Of a stretch of 64,000 bases of DNA, positions 46,183 through 58,149 are shown one piece after another. A program made the translations under genes and the position numbers. The first letter of the stretch is position 1, and each line of letters opens with the position of its first letter. The notes under the pieces are model-generated. The model was not told the origin of the DNA. It was given only the letters and a program-made list of their open reading frames with translations, and searched no databases. Origin of the DNA: Hirsutella rhossiliensis (lineage: Eukaryota; Ascomycota; Sordariomycetes; Hypocreales; Ophiocordycipitaceae); the NCBI RefSeq assembly GCF_020360975.1, contig NW_025408669.1, positions 5,022,001 to 5,086,000 on the forward strand. The letters run 5' to 3'.

Positions 46183-46359
46183 TATTATAGAGTAGGTAGA
46201 GGCGTAGGCTTAGGTACGGTCCGTTAAAAGAAGGTTAATAATCTATAAGGGGGAAAAGGAAGAAAAGTATAGGCCTAGCCTATATAGGCGCGGAGGCCGC
46301 TTATATATAGACTTAGCCTAGACCTTAGTCTAGGCCTATATAGGGCAAAAGCCCTTATA
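46183..46359 (+). repeat. LARD-1 left LTR
   Basis: 177 bp. Contains a GC-rich inverted segment (AGGCCTAGCCTATATAGGCG and nearby AGGCCTATATAGGG). Confidence 0.88.
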
Positions 46360-47139
46360 TTATACCCCTACCTAGCTTTTAAAGAGGCGCGCCTTTAAAT
46401 AATACCTAATACCGCGCCTAAGGGGACGGAACCCTCGCGCGGACTATATACGCTTAGTCGCGGAAAAAACGTTAGTAAATAACGTATAATACCCTCCTAA
46501 GCGAGCTTCTCGGATAGACTATATTATTAGTAGGGGCCGCGCCCTAGGAGTCGGGCTTTAGTACTTCTAGCTAAGGAGTAAAGGCACGTAGAACGGCGTA
46601 TAGCTAGCTTCGGTAAGCTTATAGTATCCCGCCCCCCCTATATCGGCGCACGGTAGTAGCTCCTAGTACCATGACGTAAGGGACGGTACTCCGGTATATA
46701 AGGCTCCGCTCCCTCTTATACGGGGCTATATAGGCACTCCCTTTCGCTATAGTTATATTATATTAGCGGCCTTCCTATATCTTAGCTACCTTTTCGGTCG
46801 CTACGGGCATACGTCCCGTCTATATAGTAGCTACTACCGTATATAAAGGGACGCCGACGAAGCCTATAAAGGCGTTACTAAGATTACTCGTTGCTAGAGT
46901 CGCTATCGTTAAACCTAACCTCCTTTCTATCCTAGCGCGTGCGCCCTTCTACTACTTAGAGTACGTTTACCCGCGCCTTTTAGCGCGGGCACTTTAAAAA
47001 CTAATAGGATTACTACTATAGCCTATATAGCGACCCTCCTATCGCTACCTCTTTCTATCCTCGGTCTTTAAGGTAGAGATAGAGATATCTATAGTATTAC
47101 TAGCGTTATCCTTTTCTTATACTATAGAAGAAGATAAAA

Positions 47140-47860
47140 AAAGAAACTTATTACTACTAAGCTCGTAAAGAAAGTAAACGAGATCGGTATATATATCTAG
47201 TAGTATAGACCTTTCGCTTAGACGGGTACGCTAATTTAAATTTAAGCTTATAACGAGGTAATTATACTTTACTATATCGGGCTAGCTATATACGTCTACT
47301 CGATAAAGCACCTCTTCGAACTATATAAGGTAGGCCGGAATAGCTTTACTTTACTTCTAACGGAGCGTTATAAGCTCCTAGCCTACTAACTTAGCTATAT
47401 TAGGTTCGCTATAATTAGTACGGAGCTTCGCGAGGAGGTCGGCTAGTCTATTTATACTAGTACGTATAAACGGTAAGAGATGCCTTTATAGGCATAGGGA
47501 TAGGCTCGCGTAAAGATAGTCGAATTAAGCGTAGATATCCCTTATTATAGCGCTATTAGTACGGAGCTTCGCTTTTATATAAAGTAGCTATAGCTCGAGC
47601 TCTATAGAAGAGCCGTCGAACTTACTAAGGTGCGGTAGTACCGCTCTTAGTCGTGCGGAGCCCTATTATTATAAGAGGCTCTTAATTGCCCGGGCGAACT
47701 AAGTATTACGTTCGCTTTAATTTTACGACTATAGGAGTATAGATATTTCGCGTACGTATATACCGGCGCGGGCGGTTTAACTAGACTAGGTAATTAAATG
47801 TCGGCTTTAAAGGTAGCTAAAAATAGCTATTTTATATATAGGGATATAGAGAAGGTAAAA
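47140..47860 (+). pseudogene. LARD-1 private plus-strand frame
   Basis: From the KLVKKVNEIGIYI segment (near 47160) to MSALKVAK (near 47800) the frame shows only TAG/TAA breaks, all of which fit former Gln codons. Features include AYNEVIILYYIGLAIYVYS (near 47240-47295, possibly membrane-spanning or a hydrophobic core), KHLFELYKVGRNSFTLLLTE (near 47308-47370) and ELREEVG. No nuclease, capsid or transposase signature is recognisable. It may be a captured host gene piece or an unusual Gag. The frame may begin further left, but 46360-47130 gives no clear protein; TATA-like runs near 46697-46732 could be a promoter. Confidence 0.4.
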
Positions 47861-47877
47861 TAAAGGGTAGATTATAC

Positions 47878-48054
47878 TATTACGGAGTAAGTAAAGGCAT
47901 AGGCTTAGGTACGGTCTATTAAAAGAAGGTTAATAATCTATAAGGGGGAAAAGAAAGAGAAGTATAGGCCTAGCCTATATAGGCGCGGAGGCCGCTTATA
48001 TATAGACTTAGCCTAGACCCTAGTCTAGGCCTATATAGGGCAAAAGCCCTTATA
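47878..48054 (+). repeat. LARD-1 right LTR
   Basis: 177 bp, same length as the left copy; differences are C/T and G/A. Confidence 0.88.
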
Positions 48055-48059
48055 ATTAA

Positions 48060-48816
48060 AAGGGGCTAAGGCTAGACTAAGCCTAGTAAAGTTAAAACTA
48101 TTATCCTTACTATTATAGTTATTACTAGTAATAAGATAGAAATAGTTAGTAAGATCGTTAACTATTATAAGAGTCTTTTAAGTAACTAAGAGCGACTTAA
48201 GCTTAACTTAAGCTAAGGTCTTAATAGTATTACTAAACTTACTTAGGTGCTTTCTAAGGACTTATATATATAGTAGGTATTATCTATAAAATAAGTAAAA
48301 GCTAAGGTAAGCGTTTTAATATTCTTAGTAACTATAGCTAAACTAAAGATAAACTTACTTAACGCGCCCTTACCCTTAGTAGTAAGGGCCTTTTAACTAG
48401 TATAAATATAAGTTTCTAAAGTAATATAATAAAGGCGCTTTTATACTAAGCCCTTAATAAGGAAGGGGCTATTAACCTTAAACTAAGCTTAGTAAAAGGT
48501 ATAAGCGGCCTCCTTACCTTTAAAAGTAATTTAAAATATAAATTAGTACTAAGCTTAAACTATACTATAGTAAGGTAGGACTACTTACTTAGTAATAGGA
48601 CTAGTTAAAGTTAGTATAAGTAATATATACTTTAGCCTTTATAGCTAGTAAAGTTAGTAAAAAGTATTAAAGGTAAATCTAACTTAAGATAAAACTAAGA
48701 CTAATACTTATAAAACTAGTTTTAATAGCTAGTAAAGGACTTATAAGTAAGCTTACTAATAAGGCGCTTAATATATATAAAATATAAGATAGAGCGCTCC
48801 GATCCTACTATAGTAG
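48060..48816 (-). pseudogene. Unidentified minus-strand frame, segment b
   Basis: Continuation, on the other side of LARD-1, of the frame at 45321-46177. Readings include ALTTKGKGALSKFIFSLAIV (near 48395-48335) and LAFTYFIDNTYYIYKSLEST (near 48300-48240). Stops are TAG/TAA only. The frame is interrupted again by the pogo element at 48817. Function unknown. Confidence 0.35.
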
Positions 48817-48818
48817 TA

Positions 48819-48868
48819 AGTCAGCCTACCTAAAGTCCGGCACACCCTAACACCGGCACTCTCTATAA
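48819..48868 (+). repeat. pogo left terminal inverted repeat
   Basis: Begins AGTCAGCCTACCTAAAGTCC; 49 of 50 bases match the right end in inverse orientation. Confidence 0.93.
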
Positions 48869-49009
48869 CACTAAGGCAGGCACATTCCAACAGTAATTAA
48901 AGCCGCATTTTAACGTTACGATAGTTAATTATAGTGTTTTCTAGCTATTTAAGCTGCTAGCTACTATATAGAGCTTTAAAATCTGCGTCTTAATTAGCTG
49001 CGGCAATAG

Positions 49010-50518
49010 CAGCCGGCTCGAGGATGCGCTCGAGCCGCTGCCTCGTCTTAATAACTTAATCAATCCGTACGAACCGGCTATTAGGATCCTATAGAACCTT
49101 TTTCTGTTTTCGAGGCCGTAGACGATGCAATTAATGCTTAAGCTATTATATTCGAAGCTAGGCAGCTATAAGCTGCTAATTTTAATTGTTAAGGGCGCGG
49201 CTAACTTTACTAAAGAGTAGTCGGATTATACGGTTAACTTAACCGCGATTTTCTAGCCCTATAACGAGGCAGCGAACTTCTTATAATCGTTTAGGCGTTT
49301 TAAGGGCATCGTTATTAGCTAAGGAGCTAATATTCTTCCTTTTTAATAGCGTTAACGGCGTTAACGGCTACGGTAAGATAAAGCGGCTTAATAAGGGCTT
49401 TACTATATTAATTGGCTATAAACTAGACCCGCGCTAACCTCCCTTAATGTTCTTTTCGGTTAGGCTAGCCTACTAGGCTTCGTAGTAGATATAAAGGAAG
49501 GTAGCCTTACTAATTAGCGCTATATCGTCGAAAGATACGATTTTCTCGAGTTAACGTCGGTATACGGCCTTAATAGGCGAGAAAACCGAGATATCGAGTA
49601 GTTAGAGGATATATAAGGAGTATAATAGTAAGAAAAGGAGATATATACTATTCTAGAAGCATTCGTATATAAAATTATTAGTCTAATAATTCCCGTAGCC
49701 GTTAATAATAAGAAGAGTATTACCCTACTTATAGTGCCTTATTTAAGGGATAAAAACCTACTTTAGCTACTAAATAGCGATAGCATTACTTATCTAGCCC
49801 TTTAAGGAGGCAATAAAGTCCTAATCTTATAGAAAATTAAGTTCGTTAGGGAACTATTAGTATTAAAGGTCTTAACCCTTAAAAATTATAAGGGGAGTTA
49901 AGGCCTAGCCTATAGTAGAGACGCATTCGACTATTATAGTCTAATAACGCGATCCTAGCCGCTTTTTAAGAGTCTCTCGCTTCTCTAAGCTCCTTAGTAC
50001 TAGACTATTAGAGCCGAGGCCCTCGAGGATGCCCGTTTCGTCTATATTAAAGCGGGACTCCGGTAGGATTGCTTATATAGCCGGCAGCTTAAGCAATTAG
50101 AACTATTCCTCGATACGGGCTATAGAGGCGCCGTTAACGTAAGTAGAATCGAGAGATCTACCTTTAATAGTACTAATCTCTAGGTTCCGGGCTAAAAAGC
50201 CCGAAATCTACTCGGACGGGTATCGCCGCCGGCCTTAACGATACAGCCGGCAAATTCCTTGACCTAATAATGCGTTAGAGGCAGCCTAAGGGCGGCCTAG
50301 GCAAGAACCTAGTCGGCAAGGTGTTTTTCTTGCTCTCGGCTAAGCCTCTAATATGCCTCTTTTGCCTCCTTAATAGGCAGAGCCCCTTTAAGACGTATAT
50401 AGAGGGTCCCTCTTAGAATACCCTACTTTCGACTAGTATAAAGCTAAGGTATCCCGTTTTTAATAGCTTCGAGTGCTTCTTAGAGCTAGTTTTCGGTATA
50501 CTTAGAAAGCTAAGGCAT
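49010..50518 (-). pseudogene. pogo transposase, RIP-inactivated
   Basis: Cuts and pastes the element via a DDE/D nuclease. Start chosen at the ATG at 50518, which opens a typical N-terminal helix-turn-helix (SKYTEN, EALEAIKNGIP, near 50510-50440) followed by a CENPB-like DNA-binding part (GALPIKEAKEAY near 50340). First catalytic Asp: F-N-I-D-E-T-G-I at 50028-50051, intact. Second catalytic site: L-L-I-I-N-G-Y-G-N-Y near 49710-49685, where the codon at 49701-49703 gives Asn instead of Asp. C-terminal block FIYECF then LQLLDISVFSP near 49660-49560. In-frame TAG/TAA at former Gln/Trp codons. The 3' end is uncertain. Confidence 0.85.
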
Positions 50519-50612
50519 CGCTAATATAAATAGTATTTATTTTATAATTATAGGGCAAGAGATGCACGAGAAAACGCGGTTGCAATATAATGTATTTAAC
50601 GACGCGATAGTA

Positions 50613-50662
50613 TTATAGAGAGTGCCGGTGTTAGGGTGTGCCGGACTTTAGGTGGGCTGACT
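50613..50662 (-). repeat. pogo right terminal inverted repeat
   Basis: Inverse of 48819-48868; keeps AGTCAGCCCACC where the left end has AGTCAGCCTACC. Confidence 0.93.
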
Positions 50663-50664
50663 TA

Positions 50665-51400
50665 ACTTTCTTATAAAGAGGGGGTTTTAAAGAAAGTAAG
50701 CCGCCGCTACCTAAGTTAGCTTCTTAGTTAGATATAGTAATTTAATAGTAAACGGACTAAATATAGTACTAAAGAGAACTAAGGATATAAAAATAATATA
50801 AGTAAGAAACTAAGGCTTATAAAAGTAATAATAAATAGAAAGGTAAAAAAAGGTAAAAATAAAAGTAAGAAGGGAGGGTAAGTATATATATATATAAGCT
50901 AAGCGCGCGTAACTAGTAACTACTTAATAAATAGTAAATATAAGCCGCCGCGCCCTTAATTAAGAAGTTATATAGCTAAATAAGAACCGATTTTTAATTA
51001 GTAGAGCTAGCTAACTAAATTTTAATTAGCTAGCCTTACTTAAGAGCGACTTATACTAGCGCCTAGCTTAGTAACTAAATATTACTTACCTTACTAACTA
51101 ATAGACTAATAAGCTAATAAGGCCTTAGTTATATAGTAGCGATATAGAAGCTATAAAAAATAAAAGCGCCCGCGAGCTAGGCCCTTAAAAAGAGACTACT
51201 ACTTATAACCCTAGGCCTAGGCTCGCTAGCCTAGGCCGCGGCCGCTTAAGATAGTAGTAGCTATAGCCTAAGAGGGCTTATACTAAAATATAAATATATA
51301 AGAGAAGCTTATAGTAGCTAGCGTAAATTTCCTATATACTACTACTATAACCTTATTTAAGGCGGACCTATATTAAAAGAAGGGAGGGTTTTCCCTTAAG
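50665..51400 (-). other. Unidentified minus-strand frame, segment c, and AT-rich upstream part
   Basis: The start of the minus-strand frame of segments a and b appears here (TIKLLYLTKKLT-stop-VAAAYF, near 50750-50700). Upstream of it (about 50790-50930) is an A-rich purine stretch similar in style to 21490-21690, which lies upstream of the Ty3-A antisense frame. A GC-rich patch at 51170-51260 has no recognised feature. Confidence 0.3.
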
Positions 51401-51469
51401 TACTTTAGTTTTTCTTTTTTATTTAATATCGAAGTTCTAAATACCTTTAGCTATATCCTTAGCGTAATA

Positions 51470-51491
51470 TTAATAATAATAATAATAATAA
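51470..51491 (+). repeat. TAA microsatellite
   Basis: About seven copies of TAA. Such runs can be the tail of a LINE, but no plus-strand LINE ends here that I can see. Confidence 0.7.
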
Positions 51492-51767
51492 GTATAGCCT
51501 TATCTACCCTTATTAATACCTTACTATTAAAGTAAATAAATTAAATCTATTAGTCTCTTAATACCTTTAAATATTTAAGTAATAAGCTTCCCTACTTAAT
51601 TATATCTTAGTTTTAATTTATAGCTTTCTTATTTTAATATATAATTATAATATAGGTATTAATTATAGTTTAAGATAAAGTATAGTATAAAAGTTTATAA
51701 TAAAGAACTAAAAAACTATTTTATTATCTTAGCGTTTATTATAGGAATTATAGTTACTAATTATATA

Positions 51768-51813
51768 TATATTTTATAAGTTATATAATCTATATTTTAT
51801 AAGTTATATAATC
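51768..51813 (+). repeat. 23-bp tandem duplication
   Basis: Two exact copies of TATATTTTATAAGTTATATA plus ATC (51768-51790 and 51791-51813), then a partial third. Confidence 0.8.
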
Positions 51814-52489
51814 TATATTATATAAATATCTAAGGTTACTTAACTTATATAATAGCTTTACCTCCCTTAGCTAAAAGATAAAATAAATATATATATACTA
51901 GTTAACCTTAGTAATTATAATTATAAAGGCCTATTAATATTTATTAAATCTTTTTTAAACTTATTTTACTTAGCTATTATAAGATATATTAAATAATTAA
52001 TAAGAAAGGGAAAAAGTAAAAGGAGGTAGGAAGAAATTTAAGGTTAAGATTTACCTCTTTATAATACTTAGAAATTATAAACTATAAAAATATAGAAATA
52101 AGATTATTAGTTAGTATTAATATTCTTTACTATTAAGGATTAAAGTTATATTTTTAAAATCTAAGAAGTTTAAATATTCCGACCCTTATATATTAAATTT
52201 ACTAAATTAAAGAGATATATAACTTATTATTTTATAAACTTTTATAATAATAAACTTATAATACCTTATAAATTCTTTACTTATAAAAGTTACTTATAAA
52301 AGATTTTTATCTTTTACTTAATAATTACTTAGGTAGGTATATAGTTTAATCTTAAGTAAGATATATAGATATTTTATTATATATAAATTAAGAAATTAAG
52401 AAGATTCTATTAATATCTCGCTTAACTTACTAGTATTATTAAAATAAATATAGTTATTTCTTTTATATATTATTACTTATATATAGCCT

Positions 52490-53553
52490 TTAAGGCTATA
52501 GTAAGGCTAATAAGGGCCTAGGCTTTTATTAGTAGTCCTAGCTAGCTATAAAGCCTAGGGGCATATAACTAATTAAGGAAAGGGTAGCTATAAAAGTAAA
52601 GATAAAGGAAAGGTTAGTTTAGTTCTTCTTATATAGTAATTTCCCCTTTTAAGGGCCCTAGGACCCTTAGGTTTCTCCTTTTTAAGCTATTTAGCTATCC
52701 CTATCTTTATTTTAGCTAAGAAGGTTAAAAGAGCTTCCCTTTCTTTCTTAGAGCTATAGAGAATAAGTAGGCTTAGGGCCCCCTCTTATCTCTTAAAGGT
52801 TTAGTAAAGGACTTCTCTTTCCCTCTTATAGTTTAGGCACCTTAAGATAATATACCTAGCTATAAACCTTCCTTAGCTATAGTAGTAGTCGTTTTAGTCT
52901 ACCTTATTAATCCTTTTTAAAAAGGAAAATAAAAAGCTAGCCTTAAAAAGGAGCTAGTAAAAAGCTAAGAGAGTTAGCCTAGGCCTCCTTATAAGGTCCT
53001 TTTCTAGGCTAAGGGCTAGGTAAGGGGTCTTTTAAATAAATATATAGTACTTACCTAGGCCCTTAGCCCTAGGGCCTTTAGCCGCCTTAATAGCTTAGAG
53101 TCCCTTTTAATAATCCTTAGTAGCTTACTAGACCTTTCTTTATAAGTAGTTAATAAATACTAAGGGGGTCCCTTAAGTAAGGGCCCTTAAGCTTTTTTTA
53201 GCTAGCTAGTTAATAAGCTTATTACTAAAGATCCTTAGGTAGCTAAGGTACTAATATAGCTATATATTATAAAAGGCTTTTAAGCTAAATAAGAGCCTTT
53301 TAATATATATAGCTAAGTCTAAGAAACTTATAATCTTCCTTATAGTAGCTTAGCTATATATAAAGATATAGGCTTTTATAAGGGGGTTAAGGAGGCTAGG
53401 CCTTAAAGGCCGCGGCCTCTTAACTAAGTCTTTTAAGACCCTTAGTATTATAAATAGCTCTATATTAGCTACTTCGATTAAGGGCCCTAGGTTCTTATAG
53501 TACGCTTTAATAAGCCTATTTCCTAAGCTTATTTTATAAAAGAAGTAAGTATT
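52490..53553 (-). pseudogene. LINE-2: 3' part of a Tad-like non-LTR element
   Basis: Minus-strand reading with TAG/TAA-only breaks. The C-terminal part shows FLKRINKV (near 52920-52895), a degraded Cys/His finger, then IILRCLNYKREREVLY (near 52850-52800) and LTFLAKIKIGIAK (near 52730-52690). In Tad-like ORF2 proteins this region holds RNase H and a CCHC finger near the C terminus; here two Cys positions read Tyr. Upstream, QLAKK- and YLKD-like pieces extend to the Ty3-E boundary at 53553, so Ty3-E is inserted in LINE-2 and the rest lies outside the window. The 3' end near 52490 is an estimate. Confidence 0.65.
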
Positions 53554-54044
53554 TATAACGACTAGTATTATTCTTAAGGGATAAACCTATTAAGGGGATT
53601 ATATTAATAGATATAATAGGGTATAATCTAAGTAATAATAAGTATATTACGTTAGTAATAAGTTAGAGGTTATAGACTATAGACTATAACTAAGTAATTA
53701 AGTAATTAGAATTAAAGATAAGATTATAATAAAGATTATAATAATTATAATATATTAAAAGCTATCGAGCTATTTATTTAAAGGAGTAAAAGTAGGTAGC
53801 TATATATACTTATAAAGACTATCCTTAGATTATATTCTTAGCTATAATCCCCTTTATAGCTTACTATAGCTTACTTATAAGCTATACTCCTAAGTAGTAA
53901 TTTATTTATATAAGGCTTACTTAGCTTATATATACTTTAGGTAAGCTAAGCCTAAGTAACTTTTTATCCTAACTATTATTTTAAGCTACCTTATTATATA
54001 AATATAGCTAGCTCTCTTATAGCCCGCTAACTATAGTTATAATA
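53554..54044 (-). repeat. Ty3-E 3' LTR
   Basis: 491 bp, the reverse complement of the Ty3-C LTR with small duplications (for example GTAATTAAGTAATTAG) that explain the extra length. Confidence 0.88.
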
Positions 54045-54159
54045 TAATATCTCCCTTCCTTTTAGTCTTATTTATAAGACCTACTACTACCTTAGCCGCT
54101 ATATATAAATATACCTTTATTATATATATATATATTCCCCGTTCGTCCTTTCTATCCCT

Positions 54160-54800
54160 TAGGATATACTACTAATAGTATATTTAGTCGCGTATTAAAG
54201 GATCGTTTTTATAAGACCCTTAAGCGTATTTATTTAGCTAAGTTTATTAATTATCTTAGTTTTAACGTTATACTATATTCTTTTTATTTATTACGCGGCT
54301 TCTACTATAAAATACTAGAAAAATCTTTTAAGTATACTAAATATATATAGTAAGGTCGTTCCTATAATATATTAAGCGTAGAGATTAGCTTTTATAAGTA
54401 ACTTTATTATCTTACTTATTATTTATAGCTAATATATTTCTTAGTATCTTAAATAAATCTAGAGTCCGATTAATTAAATAAAGAAGAAGAAATTACTAAG
54501 GAGCGAATATTAAAAGCTTAAGCTAACTTAAATAAAGCCTTAATATATTTAGCGCGGCTTTACTATTAAAAGCGCTAGCTAAAGATAAAAGGTACTAAGA
54601 TAGTCTATTAAGGCCTTTATTTCTTAGATAACCTTAATAAGGCTAAGCGCTAAGAATCTAAAGTAATAGTCGATATTTATTTATAGGTAGATTTAATATA
54701 ATTAATTAGAATGCTATTAGTTTATTAAGCGATTTTATAATACCTAAGGTAGATTTTACTAGTAGAACTATTAAAGTAAAGAACTATAGTAGGTTAAGTA
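54160..54800 (+). pseudogene. Antisense gene in the Ty3-E 3' region
   Basis: Equivalent of 35457-36020 in Ty3-C, again opposite to gag-pol. The frame (in register with 54186) reads SRVLKDRFYKTLKRIYLAKF and then, at 54330-54365, KYTKYI-stop-stop-GRSYN, so the C-x2-C and GRxCD positions keep their spacing with Cys as Tyr. The coiled-coil-like part lies near 54480-54590 (EEEITKERILKA). Compared with Ty3-C, Arg and His codons are also more often altered, showing stronger RIP. Confidence 0.6.
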
Positions 54801-54959
54801 CTTAAGTAGTTAATAGGTATTTTCTTTTAGTTTATATCCCTTTTACTTAATAAGGTATTTTTATTCCTAACTTTATTTTCTTATATTTAGTATTTATTTA
54901 GCTTTATATTCATAATTATTATTAACTTTAATTTTATCCTATAGTTTAGCGTTTTATAG

Positions 54960-56300
54960 TACTAGTTCTAATAATAAGATATAAAATATTAAGTATATCT
55001 ATATTATCGTTAGTAGTAAAAGTTTATAGTTAACTTTTAAAATAGTTTTCTTAACCTTAAACGGTTTAAGTTTCTTAAAATCTAATTTATTACGTAGTCG
55101 TTTTATTTTAATATTTTATTATATAAGGTAGACTATTTCTCCCTCTTAAAAGATTAGTCCTTATAATCTTTTCTAATTATAGTAAGTAGATATTTATTCT
55201 TTAATAAATTAAAGTTCTTATTATATTTCTTTATATAATTTTTATAGCTAATCTACTTATAATATCGCTCGTTTTACTTATAGTCCTTATTAAGTAACCT
55301 TAAATACTTCTAGGTTATATCTATAATTAGTATATACTAGTAAGAGCTTAGTTATTTCTATAACTAAGCTATTATAAGCTAGTTATACTATTAATATCTA
55401 TTTAACTTAATCGTTTTATTTATAGCTAATATAATATTATAAATATTATTTAAGCGTTTAATTAAGTTATTTTATTTATCTATCTATTTATAGGTAATAA
55501 GCTATACTAAGCTTATATTTCGTCTTTAATTATACTATAAAAGCTTACTAAAACTTAGCTATAAATATACTTCCTCTATTAAAGATACTCTTATTTAATA
55601 GTCTATAATTACTAATAATTATTTATAGGGATATATATACTAGCTCTTTTATATTACTTACTTTTTTATATAGGAAGAAGTATTTATACTTCGTTAATTA
55701 GTTAGTAATAATAAATATACTATTATACTTAATATTAGTTATAAGTTCTTTTAATAGTAATAGCTTTATAATATAATTAAAAGCTATTAAACTATATAGT
55801 CTCTTTAGTACTAATAGCGGTTATAATTCTTTATATAGTTTATATCGTTTAGCTTTACTTTATATATAAAGTTTATATTTTTTAATAACTTATTATATTA
55901 CTTCCTTAAGCTATAGGAAGTTATATTATTATTTAATCTATTTTATTATCCTCTAAATACCTTAGTATTTATATATTAGATATTTATATATATCTTATTT
56001 AACTTTATCTTATAATATTAATAGTATCTAGATTTTATTTTTATATATTAGAACTTCTAAATATTCTATATTATATCTATTTAATACTTTATATTCTTTT
56101 ATTTATTTTAGGTTCTTTTAGTATATTAAGTTATTAGGTTATACCTTAAATATTATATTTAGCTATTATTACTAGTAGTTTCCGTTTTTATTAATTTCTA
56201 AGAGCTATCCTTTCGCTATAAGTGCCTTTATATTATAGTTACTTCGTCGACTAAGGGTATTAGCTTAACTATTTTCTATTCCTTTTCTATAGATTATTTT
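54960..56300 (-). pseudogene. Ty3-E chromodomain and integrase
   Basis: Aligns with the reverse complement of Ty3-C 34090-35410 over its length, with additional C-to-T and G-to-A changes. Individual catalytic residues are too degraded to score here; identity rests on the alignment to Ty3-C. Confidence 0.75.
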
Positions 56301-57190
56301 ATAGTTAAATTCTAATAGATATTTAGCCTATTAGATCTATTATCCGTTTAACTATTATATCGTTATAAAATATAAGATATTCTTATAATTTATATAAACC
56401 TTAACTTTATATTTACTTTTAAGAAGGTAGTATTAAAATTCCTTAAAAGCTTAAATAATTATAAGGAATTCTTTATTATAGATAAGGTAATTAAGTTCTA
56501 TACTATATAGCTTTTTTAAGTAAAATATAATTAGTTATAGTCTTTCTTTATTATCCTTTTATCCGATTTATACTCTTAAAGTAAAGTCTAATATATTAGT
56601 TTTAAGTTCGATTTATTATTTTAGATTAAAGGTAGTTAAGACTAGTTCTTATATAATTATAGTCTTAATATATTCGAAAGCTCTATTAGCTTTATTATCT
56701 TATATAAATTCTTTTTCCTTTTTTATTAAGTTATATAATAGTACTATAATCTTTCTAAAATCTTTAATAAATTATCGGTAGTAATTTATAAATCCTAGGA
56801 AACTTTATACGTTCTTAATATTCTTTAGTATTAGCTATTCTTTAACTAAGTTAATTTTAACTTATTATATTTATATCTCTCTTAATAAGATTATATATAT
56901 AAGGAAGTCTACTTTTTATATATAGAACTTACTTCTTTCTAGTTTAAGTAGTAACTTTATATTTTATAGTATATAGAGTACCTTATAAACGTATTCCTTA
57001 TATTCTTCTAGGGTATCTAAGAAGATTAAGATATTATCTAGGTATACTACTATAAAGATATCTAAGTCTTTATATAGGATATTATTAATTATCTATTAAA
57101 AGGTAGCTAGTATATTTATAAGTCTAAATAGTATTACTAGATATTTAAATAGTTTATATTTCGTTTTAAAAGCTATTATTTATTTATATC
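56301..57190 (-). pseudogene. Ty3-E RNase H and RT, part 1
   Basis: Matches the reverse complement of Ty3-C from RNase H to the middle of RT. The reading stops at Copia-3. The segment corresponding to the RT active site is near 57035. Confidence 0.75.
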
Positions 57191-57195
57191 CTTTT

Positions 57196-57763
57196 TCTAA
57201 AGGTATATAAGCAAAAGCGGAATTTTAGGAAATTAAGGAATTACGTAAGACTACGTAATAGAGGGGAAGAAGGAGTATAAGGTAGGATTTTCAATAGAAT
57301 TTATTAGTAGTATATTAGTATATAGAAGAGCTGTTAAAGTTAATAATTCTCTATCTATCTACTAGCGGACATACTATCTTATATAGATAATTATAGCTAA
57401 ACGGAAGAACCTTTCGGGACTAGATTTAGGCTGCCGTATAGCCCTAAGACTAGGGAATTCCGTAATACCTCGAGTAAATCTAGAAATATCTTAGTTCTAC
57501 TAATATTCGTGTTTAAAGGAGGTTGGTCGTGCCGGTGTTCTTAAGAGGTCTTAGCTAGCATTCTAAGCTAGCTCTGTTCCTTCGATTCCCGATTATACAA
57601 TAACCGGCAACGTATTTAATATATAATAACATGCAAAATAACGAGCGATTCTTGCTCTATAGGATGAGATTTTATCTATAATTAATATACTACTTATTAG
57701 CTTATGTAATCGGGAGAGTATATTATAGCTGCTTTATTTATAGTAGGAACACCGTTCCTTATA
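57196..57763 (-). repeat. Copia-3 3' LTR
   Basis: 568 bp, TCTAAAGG...CCTTATA on the plus strand. Confidence 0.92.
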
Positions 57764-58149
57764 GCCTCCCTTAAATAGTAGATTTATATACTCTTTACTA
57801 ATTTATTTATAGTAGTATATATATAGGGTAAAAACCTAATATAGGAAAACCATTCTTATACCTTAATAGGATATATAAAAACCTATTCTTTCTTAGGAAA
57901 ATAAATCCTTAGGTATATACTAATAGAAAAACCTATAGTAGGAAAAATCTATAGTTATAATAATTATTTATAGGATAACCTTATATAAGGTAAAACCTAT
58001 TATTGCTAGGAAAATCTTAATAGATAAAAACCTAGTAAATATTTCTTTAGAAACCTAAAAGGAAAAACCTAGTAGGGAAAGATATAGAAAGTATAAGAAA
58101 TATCTAAAAACCCTTTTAATTGCTTAGGAACTTATATTAAGGATAGACC

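Larger units (their letters stand above)
46183..48054 (+). mobile_element. LARD-1: non-autonomous LTR element with a private frame
   Basis: 1872 bp, two 177-bp LTRs and exact ATTAA duplications (46178-46182, 48055-48059). LTR ends TATTACGGAG...GCCCTTATA. The 1.5-kb interior has no recognisable RT, integrase or protease in any reading I made, yet it is GC-richer than its flanks and holds a long plus-strand frame in its 3' half. It would depend on another LTR element for movement. Confidence 0.85.
48819..50662 (-). mobile_element. pogo/Fot1-type DNA transposon (Tc1/mariner superfamily)
   Basis: 1844 bp with 50-bp terminal inverted repeats that differ at one base by eye, flanked by TA (48817-48818, 50663-50664), the duplication typical of Tc1/mariner. 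It encodes a minus-strand transposase of the pogo type. RIP is partial: CA and TG are frequent in the terminal parts. It interrupts the unidentified minus-strand frame. Confidence 0.93.
51401..52489. other. AT-rich RIPed stretch without a recognised element
   Basis: A plus-strand reading (about 52030-52440, for example KVIFLKSKKFKYSDPYILNL) is protein-like with TAG/TAA breaks but is not identified. Nothing else convincing was seen apart from two small repeats listed separately. Confidence 0.35.

Noticed and set aside
45321..51000. Starship-type tyrosine recombinase (DUF3435) or Crypton
   Set aside because: Considered for the unidentified minus-strand frame; no Arg...His-x2-Arg...Tyr arrangement could be seen.
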